64,000 nt of DNA from Nigrospora sphaerica. Taxonomy: Eukaryota; Ascomycota; Sordariomycetes; Amphisphaeriales; Apiosporaceae. The DNA lies in contig JAGVVL010000005.1 in NCBI GenBank assembly GCA_018287875.1, positions 29,584-93,583 of the forward strand, written 5' to 3'. Positions 56,828 to 64,000 of the stretch are shown one piece after another; the first letter of the stretch is position 1; each line of letters starts with the position of its first letter. The notes below the pieces were generated by a model. The model did not search any database. It had not been told where the DNA came from and saw nothing but the letters and a program-made list of their open reading frames with translations. The position numbers and the translations under genes were made by a program.

Positions 56828-56915
56828 GTGCGCACTCCCTGACTCCGTTTTACAAGTCTAATAGCATGCGAGCTATCCATTACCATGCTTTTGTTGTTAA
56901 TATCTGTATTTCTAG
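56828..56915 (+). other. Predicted intron between HET and NACHT exons
   Basis: 88 nt with GTGCGC donor, CTAAT branch-like site and TTTCTAG acceptor. Phase is kept only with the shifted frame ending in WQEI, which supports both the frame correction and the intron. Confidence 0.75.
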
Positions 56916-58274
56916 GCAGAGCCACAGGCAGCGAAACTGGCAAGCGGTGTATCACTGAGTTGCGTATCACCAACCCTCGCGACGACAAGATACGTATCCA
57001 GAATACCAAAGGTGGTCTGCTCGTGGACTCGTGCATCTGGGTACTCCAAGATTCCGATTTCCTCCGGTGGCGCAACAACGAGAACCAGCAGCTGCTCTGG
57101 GTCAAGGGCGATCCGGGAATGGGCAAGACCATGCTCCTCTGCGGCATCGTCGATCACCTAGAAGCAATATACGCCGAAGAAAAGCTTTTATCCTACTTTT
57201 TCTGTCAAGCTACCGATGACCGCATCAACACTGCGACAGCCGTACTGCGCGGCCTGATCTCGATGCTTCTCGACCAAGACACCTCCCTCATTTCGCATTG
57301 GGAGAAGAAGGATGGGAGCTCGCGCGAAAAGCTTTCCGAGGACACAAATACCTGGCAGACGCTATGCAGAATCTTCACGGATATACTTCACGACCCCAGG
57401 CTCTGCGGCGTTTGCCTCATCATTGATGCATTAGACGAGTGTATGGTGGGCCTGGATCGGTTACTCGACCTGATCGTCCAGACCTCACAATCAACCCGTG
57501 CTAAATGGCTCGTCTCAAGCTGCAGCCGGCCACAGATTGAGGAAAGGCTACGCAATGTAGCGCAGAGGCTATCCCTAGAGGCCAACGAGAAGTCGATCAC
57601 AGCGGCTGTGGGCATCTACATTGCGCACAAGGTGTCTCAACTTGCACAACGTAAGGGCTACCGAGACAATACTGCCAAGGAAGTACATCAGCACCTGTCG
57701 TCAAACGCTGACGGAACGTTCCTTTGGGTCGCCTTAGTCTGCCAAGAACTCGAGAAGATTCGTCGCGGGAATGCGTTACGGAAAGTCAAGTCTTTCCCAT
57801 CAGGTCTCGACTTTCTTTATCGACGGATGATGCAACAAATCCGTGCATCGGAGGACGCCGAGCTTTGCATGCAGGTCCTTGCTCTCCTAGCAACGACCTA
57901 TCGCCCACTTTCACTCATCGAATCCACTACGCTTATCGAAGAGTCCTATGACAAAGCGGACGATCCTAAATCACTACAGGAGATCATCGACCTTTGCGGC
58001 TCGTTCCTTACTACCCGTGAGGACAAGATCTACTTTGTGCACCAGTCGGCCAAAGACTTTTTGGTCAAGGAACAATCGACAATTCTCTTTCCCAGAGAAC
58101 AAGCTGGCGTCCATAGCCAGATTTTCTCCAAGTCTATCGAAGCCCTGTCTCAGACACTGGAACGCGACATATACGGATTATGCGACCCATGCTTCCTGAT
58201 TGAGAGCGTCACCCCGCCCTCGCCCGATCCACTGGCGACGATAGGGTACTCTTGCCTCTACTGGGTGAACCACC
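56916..58274 (+). pseudogene. NACHT domain exon of the HNWD gene
   Basis: An uninterrupted frame of about 450 codons. Walker A is KGDPGMGKTMLL (about 57106), Walker B is CLIIDALDEC (about 57415-57440) and the sensor-like segment is AKWLVSSCSRPQIEERL. The C-terminal half includes the winged-helix region with YFVHQSAKDFL. NACHT domains bind ATP or GTP and control oligomerisation of the effector. The frame continues into the LINE and stops at 58315 in an artificial tail (SNNNNNCFTS, from the TAA repeat), so a truncated HET-NACHT product could be made. Confidence 0.9.
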
Positions 58275-58290
58275 TAGTGGACTCCAATAA
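58275..58290 (+). repeat. Left 16-bp target site duplication of the LINE
   Basis: TAGTGGACTCCAATAA, identical to 62494-62509. It encodes the VDSN linker residues of the interrupted gene. Confidence 0.95.
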
Positions 58291-58582
58291 TAATAATAAT
58301 TGTTTTACGTCATAGGTGGCTGCGAAGCAGCCACAACCTCCCGAGGGGTATGGGACGTGGCTAGCTAGTTTTCGGTATATAAGCCCTTCTTTCCATAGAA
58401 GCCAAATCATGTCTCTAGGACTCAACATATCGCAGTCGGTGGTCGCTACGGTCCGATCCTCCCGACTCGTTCCTTCATTTCTCAGCCCTTGCTGAGTGCC
58501 TTCATTCCGTTGTCGTCGGTGGCCACTAGTTGACGGACTCTTCTTTAGACCATTACGGTCTTCGTGCCGTCGTTACCATCGC

Positions 58583-60229
58583 CTATGGGGTGACAATCTC
58601 TAGTTCTTCACCTTCTTCGTCTCTCGAGTCGTACGCGTCCGCTGCTGCGTGCTCCGCTCGTCTCTCGATGCAGCACCATTCTCCTACCTCCCCAGAGGGA
58701 GGGCAGATACGGTCGAAATACCGCGTCGTTTGGCAGAACTTCTGGAACTCGAGCGGGTTCTGTATGAGCCATGCCCAGTAGGCGTCTCGGCGAGTCGAGC
58801 TGGTCAGTTCGAGCCTATGTAGTCGCATTGGCCAGCTGTCCTCTGGCCATTCCGTCCCGTCCCGTCTCTTTTCCGGCTTCGGGGGTCGGGGCCACGTGTG
58901 TATCGTGGAGCGCAGCGCGTAGCAGTGTACCATATGCTGCGGCCCCTTCTCCTGTCGCCCGTGTGCGTAGGAGGTACACGGGCAGTGCACTTCGGCGTCC
59001 CGGTGGTTATGGCGGTCGTGGTACCACTTGAAATCGCCGTGGGCCGAGAGCACGCCGAGGTACTGTCCGAGGACTTTTCTCTTTAACGTGAGGGCCTTCG
59101 GGCACTTGCCCGGGTTATACTTTATCCTTGCCGTGAGGAAATGGCTCGGTACGTTCGTGTTCTCATGCGTCCACCATTTCGTGGCCTGCTTCCTGGTCTG
59201 TTGTCTGGCGATTGCCTTAATCCTGGCGGCTGTGGGCACGGCGCCGGGGCCCAGGGCCCTTTCTCCGCGCCCGCTTTCGCAAGTTCGTCTGCGGCCTCGT
59301 TTCCTGCTATGCCCATGTGTCCCGGGCTCCATTTGATAGTGACCTCGCGGTCTGCCGTGATCCAGTGGATGGCCACGAACACCCACTGGGACGTTGTGGG
59401 CGCGTCCTTCTGGGCACTCCAGATTGTGGCTGTGTTGTCGATGCAGAGGGTGATAGGCGCGTCGGGGTAGAGATTGGTTGCTCTTTCGAGCCCGCGTAGT
59501 GCCCCGAGAGCTTCCGCGTCGTACACCACGCTGCAGGCGTCGAGCGCGCCCTGCCCTTCTGCGACCCTCTGCTGCCCCTCGTAGATCACGTAGCCGTATC
59601 CGATGCCCTCCTCCGTCCGGGAGCCGTCCGAGAAGACCGTGATGTCCCATGGGGCTCGTCCTGCGAACCAGTTTTCGAAAGCGGCCGCTGCCTCTTCCTT
59701 CTTAACCCCGCCCGTAGGGTCTTGTCTTGAGCCTGTGGGAAACCGCGGGGCGTAGAGTAGCGGCCGCTGGGCCGGCGGGAGCAGCGCGGCCGTGTGTTGT
59801 AGCGTGGTCAGCGCCCTCTGGACTCCAGCCACCTGGCCCCACGGGCGTGTTTTCCGCGGTTCCGTTCGGCCGGCTAGTATGTGTCCTACGTGCGCTGTCT
59901 GGAGCCTGTGTGCGAATCGAAGCCTCGCTTCGTCTAATGCGATTTGTGCCGTAGGGAGGCCGCTCGCGCCAAAGAGCGCGTCCGTAGGGAAAGTTTTCCA
60001 GACAGGTAGCACGCCCCGGATCGCCTTTACCAGGGCTTTCTGGATCAGTTGAATGTGCCCCCATAAGCGCGTACTGACGGGTCCTGTGCCTGACTTGTTT
60101 GCCTGCTTTGCCGGTGCTGTCCTGCCCTTATACTACGCCTCGCTGCCGTATAGCGCTACCGGTAGTAAGATGGTCCGGACCGCCTTGTGGAGGCTGTCGG
60201 CTGGTGGTCCTCGGTTTGTGGCCGCTATA
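58583..60229 (-). pseudogene. LINE ORF2 C-terminal part: RNase H and knuckle
   Basis: It reads from the end of the reverse transcriptase (VRTILLPVALYGSEA) through AIRGVLPVWKTFPTDALFGASG. RNase H follows with VFSDGSRTEEGIGYGYVIYE, DAEALGALRGL, CIDNTATIWSA and WSPGHMGIAGNEAADELAKAG. The C-terminus has CPCTSYAHGRQ and HMVHCYA. A stop or frame change follows GSEA near 60133, and a frame change after RNase H lies near 59180. Confidence 0.85.
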
Positions 60230-62074
60230 ACGTAGGTGCCACCCATGTGGCGCACCCAACCAAGTGGCGCACCTACTGCTAAATCGCGATCGATCAACTT
60301 CACGACATTACACATCCACAAATAAAAATGGCTGCCTCTTCTCAAGAAGCTCAATTAATCGCTATCCAATCTCTTGAAAATAACCTCAAAGTAGCCGCCG
60401 AGCGACCGCGAAGATCTACAACGTCCCAGAAACCACCCTACGTCGAAGAATGGCCGGCGCCTTCGAAGGCCGAGCAGGGCAGCGCAACTTCTCGATTAAC
60501 GAGACTGGAAGAAAGGTGATTGTTGAATACATAATTGACCTGGATTCGCGAGGGTTCTCACCCCGGCTGCGCGACGTGGAAGATATGGCCAATGTTATTG
60601 CCGAGGCGCGTGACGCGTCACGCGTCGGGACGCATTGGGCCTCGAACTTCATCAAGCGACAACCACAGCTGAAAACGCGTCTTTCGCGTGTGTACGACTA
60701 CCAGAGGGCCTCTGCGAGGATCCTGAAAAGATTGCGGCTTGGTTCGAGCTTTTCCGCAGCATGAAAGCGAAGTTCGGCATCCTCGACGACGATATGTACA
60801 ACTTCGACGAGACCGGCTTCATAATGGGCCAGATCGCGTCCTCTATGGTCGTTACGGGTGCTGATCGCGGCGGGAAACAAAAGAAGATCCAGCCTGGCAA
60901 CCGGGAATGGGCTACCGCGATCCAAGGCGTGTGTGCGGATGGCTGGTGCGTTCCGCCGTTCATAGCGGTAAAGGGCAAGACTCATCTCGCGAACTGGTAC
61001 GCCGACAGCACCCTACCACGCGACTGGGTAATTAAACCGACTTTAAATGGATGGACCAACAACGAGACAGGCCTGGACTGGTTCGGCATTTCGATAAACA
61101 CACGGCGTCGCGCAAAAGGTCAATATCGGTTATTAGTGATCGACGGGCACGAGAGCCACGTTTCGGCCGATTTCCAGGCTTTCTGCAGGGAGAAGAACAT
61201 CATCACGATCTCTATGCCTCCGCACTCGTCGCATCTTCTCCAGCCACTTGACGTTGGGTGTTTTGGTCCACTAAAGCGGGCGTACGGTCGCGAGATCGAA
61301 GGGTTTATGAAATCGCACGTAAACCACATCACGAAGGCTGAGTTCCTTATCGCCTTCCAGGCCGCATTTTCAAAGGTCTTTACACCCGACAATGTCAAGG
61401 CCGGATTTAAAGGAGCCGGTATAGTTCCTCTCGACCCGGATAGGGTCATATCGAAGCTCGATGTGAAGTTGTCGACGCCTTCACCGACAAGGAGCCTCCC
61501 AGCCGCGACCATCCCATGGGCCTCTCAGACGCCGCATAACCCAACCGAGGCGACTTCACAGACGGACTTCATTAAAGTCGAGTCCGCCGTCACCAGGGAA
61601 GCTCACCGACACCGATTTTATCGGCAGTTGACCAGATTGCGAAGGGTACGATGGCGATTATGCACGAGAATGCCCTCTTGAAGGCTGAGATCCGTTGCCT
61701 TCGAGAAGCAAATATCGGCCTCGCTAAACGTCGTAGGGCAAAGAAAACACATGTAAGGCAGGGGAACACTTACTATCGCCGAAGGACAAGATCTCATAGA
61801 TCAAAAGGATGCGGATACACAGTTGAGGGAGGAAACGCGTGCGGGTAGTAGTCGTGCAAGGAAGGCGCAGCCGCGCGAAAGGCGCTGTGGCATCTGCGGA
61901 AAGACCGGTCATAATGCGCGCACCTGTGTAATGGTTGAAGAAACATCCGAAGAGTAGGATTCGATCAGTTTGGATTGATTTAGGGCGGTTTGGTTGAGTA
62001 ATCGATTGATTAGTCGCGAGAGTGCTCTGAGGTGCGCCACTTGGTTGGATGCGCCACATGGATGGCACCTACGT
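60230..62074 (+). mobile_element. Fot1/pogo-type DNA transposon, copy 2, nested in the LINE
   Basis: 1845 bp with the same inverted repeats as copy 1 and a TA duplication (60228-60229 and 62075-62076). It splits the LINE reverse transcriptase: the minus-strand frame reads VANHIKS up to 62077 and resumes with ATNRGPPADSLHKAV at about 60225. It differs from copy 1 mainly by small indels, so both jumped or were copied recently. Confidence 0.97.
60328..61957 (+). CDS. pogo/Fot1-family transposase, copy 2
   Basis: It starts MAASSQEAQL. The DDE core (60635-61580) is open: NFDETGF, IDGHESH and QPLDVGCFGPLKRAYG give the three acidic residues. The N-terminal DNA-binding region is shifted by single-base losses near 60382, 60455, 60515 and 60707, and the tail is shifted after TDFIKVES. 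The CCHC knuckle CGICGKTGHNARTC is present near the end. At each tested indel, one of the two copies has the length that keeps the frame, so a combined reading would be continuous. Confidence 0.75.
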
Positions 62075-62076
62075 TA

Positions 62077-62493
62077 GACTTAATGTGGTTCGCGACTTTC
62101 GTGGCTTTCGCGGCTCGGATCTCCACGTGCCGCTTAAACTTAAGCTTTCTGTCGAAGTGTACTCCGAGCCACCGTAGGACCGGCGTGGCCCTCTGCTGGC
62201 TCGTTAAACTCGCGCCTTCCGGCGCCTCTGTTAGCGGCGTTGGCTGGATCACCACGTCGCCGCGTAGCTTAATAAGCGGATTCGTTTTCTCCTGGCCTCG
62301 GGTGAAGTGCATGGCTTCGATCTTCTCCGGCGCGAAGGCGATCTTATTCTCTTCGCCGTACTTCAGGATCTCGTTGACCTCCTTCTCGGCTGCTTGCGCT
62401 CTCCTCGATCGTCTTCCCGAACGTTAAGACGGCGATATCATCCGCGTAGCCCCATCGGTGCAGGTTAGCGCCGACGAGTTCGCACAGGTAGAG
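62077..62493 (-). pseudogene. LINE reverse transcriptase piece upstream of the pogo insertion
   Basis: The minus strand starts LYLCELVGANLHRWGYADDIAVL, so the catalytic YADD is close to the truncated 5' end. It continues through LRWLGVHFDRKLKFKRHVEIRAA to the pogo border. It shows that about 60% of the reverse transcriptase and all upstream parts were never inserted. Confidence 0.85.
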
Positions 62494-62509
62494 TAGTGGA
62501 CTCCAATAA
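62494..62509 (+). repeat. Right 16-bp target site duplication of the LINE
   Basis: TAGTGGACTCCAATAA, the exact copy of 58275-58290. Confidence 0.95.
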
Positions 62510-62925
62510 GGCTTCGGGTGGAGGCGACGTACAAGACGACGGTGGGGCAGTCCACAGGTTCTTAGTGCAAATTCCTCTACTGGCTTGAGTCCTTAAGCCT
62601 GCTGAAGAGCATGCCCGAGGGGTCCTGGCACTAGAGAAGCTCGTTGGCTTTATGCAGGCAAGTCCATCGTTCTATCCTCTGATTCAAGGCTGACGACGTG
62701 AAGACACAATCAAGCGAACCTCAAGTACAAGCCCTAGTTCATGACGCGTATCTGTTTGCGCAAAAGTTCCGAGTGCCGATAGAAAGCTGGCCACTTCAAG
62801 CATATGCATCAGCACTCATATTTAGCCCAGGACAAAGCTTGGTTCGAGGCTTTTCCTGCACGAGGCACCCCATTGGGTGCAGTGCAGAACAAAGATAACA
62901 GAGAAATGGAACCTCTGCTCGGCGA
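62510..62925 (+). pseudogene. Linker of the HNWD gene between NACHT and WD40
   Basis: Reading across frame shifts gives ASGGGDVQDDGGAVHRFL, YWLESLSLLKSMPEG, LALEKLVGFMQASPS, LVHDAYLFAQKFRVPIESW and PLQAYASALIFSPGQSLVR. This is the order seen in HET-E-like proteins before the first WD repeat. Frame changes occur near 62580 and 62625 (G run in CCCGAGGGGTCC). Confidence 0.85.
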
Positions 62926-62927
62926 CG

Positions 62928-64000
62928 CTCGAGGGCCATACTGGCGATGTCATTTCAGTTGTCTTCTCGACCGACGGGCGACGCGTCGTCACGGCGTCGC
63001 TCGATAAGACCGCCAAGATCTGGGACGCGGCCACGGGCAAGTGCGGGGCGACACTCAAAGGCCATACTAATGAGGTCAACTCGGCCGTTTTCTCGGCCGA
63101 TGGGCAGCGCGTTGTCACAGCCTCCTCGACGAGACCGCCAAGATCTGGGACGCGGTCACGGGCAAGTGCAAGATGACATTCGAGGGCCATACCGACGAGG
63201 TCAACTCGGCCGTTTTCTCGGCCGACGGGCGGCGCATCGCCACGGCGTCGGATGACGAAACCGCCAAGGTTTGGGATGCGGCCACAGGCACGTGCGAGGC
63301 GACGCTCAAGGGCCATACCTCTTATCAGGTCGGCCGTCTTCTCAGCCGATGGGCAACGCGTTGTCACGTTGTCGGACGACGAGACCGCCAAGATCTGGGA
63401 CGCGGTCACGGGCAAGTGTAAGATGACATTCGAGGGTCATACCGACGAGGTCAGGTCGGCCGTTTTCTCGGTCGAGGGGCAGCGCGTCGTCACAGCTTCG
63501 GACGACGAGACCGCCAGGATCTGGGACGTGGCCACGGGCAAGTGCGAGGCGACGCTGGAAGGTCATACCGCCGAGGTCAGGTCGGCTGTCTTCTCGGCCG
63601 ACGGGCGGCGCGTCGTCACGGCATCACTCGATAAGACCGCCAAGGTCTGGGACGCGGCCACGGGCAAGTGCAAGGCGACACTCGAAGGCCATACCTCTAA
63701 AGTCAGGTCGGCCGTCTTCTCAGCCGATGGGCGGCGCGTCCTCACGGCGTCGGATGACGATACTGCCAAGGTCTGGGACGCGGCACGGGCACGTGCGAGA
63801 CGACGCTCAAGGGCCATATCGACGAAGTTAAATCGGCCGTTTTCTCGGCCGATGGGGGGCGCATTGTCACAGCCTCCCTCGACGAGACCGCCAAGGTCTG
63901 GGACGTGGCCACGGGCAAGTGCGAGGCGACGCTGGAAGGTCATACCGCCGAGGTTAGGTCGGCCGTTTTCTCAGCCGATGGGCGGCGCGTTGTCACGGCG
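62928..64000 (+). repeat. WD40 repeat array, 126-bp units, continues past the window
   Basis: Nine unit starts (GAGGGCCAT or AAGGGTCAT type) lie at about 62930, 63057, 63182, 63308, 63432, 63558, 63684, 63809 and 63935. The 42-residue consensus has the frame GHTDEVRSAVFSADGRRVVT followed by ASDDETAKVWDAATGKCEAT. Units are nearly identical; differences concentrate at a few positions (for example TDEV, TAEV, TSKV), which in HNWD proteins lie on the binding face. Units 2, 4 and 8 have lengths that are not 126, so the frame breaks in them. Confidence 0.95.

Larger units (their letters stand above)
58291..62493 (-). mobile_element. 5'-truncated Tad1-like LINE inserted in the HNWD gene
   Basis: A minus-strand element, about 2.35 kb without the nested pogo. 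Its 3' end is next to the left target duplication, with an ATT-type tail (58291-58300), a GTGGCTGC/GCAGCCAC hairpin and CCCCTCGGGAGG (about 58335). Its 5' end, truncated inside the reverse transcriptase just upstream of GYADDIAVL, abuts the right duplication at 62494. Related to, but a different subfamily from, the LINE at 38.6-44.2 kb. Confidence 0.95.
56104..64000 (+). pseudogene. HET-NACHT-WD40 (HNWD-type) gene interrupted by nested transposons
   Basis: An NLR-like fungal allorecognition gene of the HET-E/HET-D type: an N-terminal HET effector, NACHT nucleotide-binding switch and C-terminal WD40 sensor. The parts are HET 56104-56827, an intron at 56828-56915, NACHT 56916-58274, a LINE carrying a pogo element at 58291-62493, then the rest of the linker and WD40 repeats from 62510 past the window edge. 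The reading across the insertion is continuous once one copy of the 16-bp target duplication is removed: NHLVDSN continues as KASGGGDVQDDGGAVHRFL, as expected for the linker of this family. Small frame changes near 56131, 56803, 62580, 62625 and in the WD repeats add further breaks. As it stands the locus cannot make the full protein. Confidence 0.9.

Noticed and set aside
58276..58315. Poly-Asn C-terminus (SNNNNNCFTS) of the NACHT frame as a real protein end
   Set aside because: It is produced by the TAA-repeat tail of the inserted LINE, beyond the target duplication.
62928..64000. Direct repeats as a CRISPR array
   Set aside because: The units are 126 bp coding WD40 repeats without spacers, in a fungal genome.

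Overview
The window reads as a filamentous ascomycete genome (Pezizomycotina, probably a Sordariomycete). The grounds are short introns of about 50-140 nt with CTAAC/CTAAT-like branch sites, Zn2Cys6 and bZIP transcription factors, an OLE1-type desaturase with a cytochrome b5 tail, a HET-NACHT-WD40 incompatibility-type gene, Tad1-like LINEs and Fot1/pogo transposons. No rRNA, tRNA, CRISPR or bacterial feature was found. The window looks like an accessory, repeat-rich compartment with few intact genes.

Layout. (1) 1-9985 and 19683-29673 are the two arms of a roughly 10 kb, near-identical inverted repeat. Arm A reaches the left edge, so the palindrome may continue outside. The arms are GC-rich and almost gene-free, with two related Zn2Cys6 regulator fragments, one degenerate and one open, plus diverged internal repeats. 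(2) The 9.7 kb spacer (9986-19682) holds a minus-strand bZIP gene, a third degenerate copy of the Zn2Cys6 cassette, a multi-exon Zn2Cys6 regulator, and a 1.85 kb pogo element ending 18 bp from arm B. (3) 29.7-37 kb is gene-poor and minisatellite-rich: a 15-bp array, a higher-order CTTC-rich array and a 16-bp array. (4) 37.1-44.9 kb is a transposon block: a truncated LINE, a near-complete two-ORF Tad1-like LINE and a decayed Fot1-type transposase tail. (5) 45.3-55.1 kb is the most gene-like stretch: OLE1-type desaturase, Est1-domain protein, a possible MADS-like fragment and a tandem-chromodomain protein. (6) 56.1-64 kb is one HET-NACHT-WD40 gene split by a 5'-truncated LINE with a 16-bp target duplication. 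That LINE is itself split by a second copy of the pogo element. The WD40 array runs off the right edge.

A theme across the window is that nearly every gene needs one or more 1-2 nt corrections to read through, often in homopolymers. The two pogo copies and the two palindrome arms also differ largely by such indels. Sequencing or assembly error may therefore explain many apparent frameshifts. The nested insertion in the HET-NACHT-WD40 gene cannot be explained that way. Identifications come from reading motifs; no database search or alignment was run.
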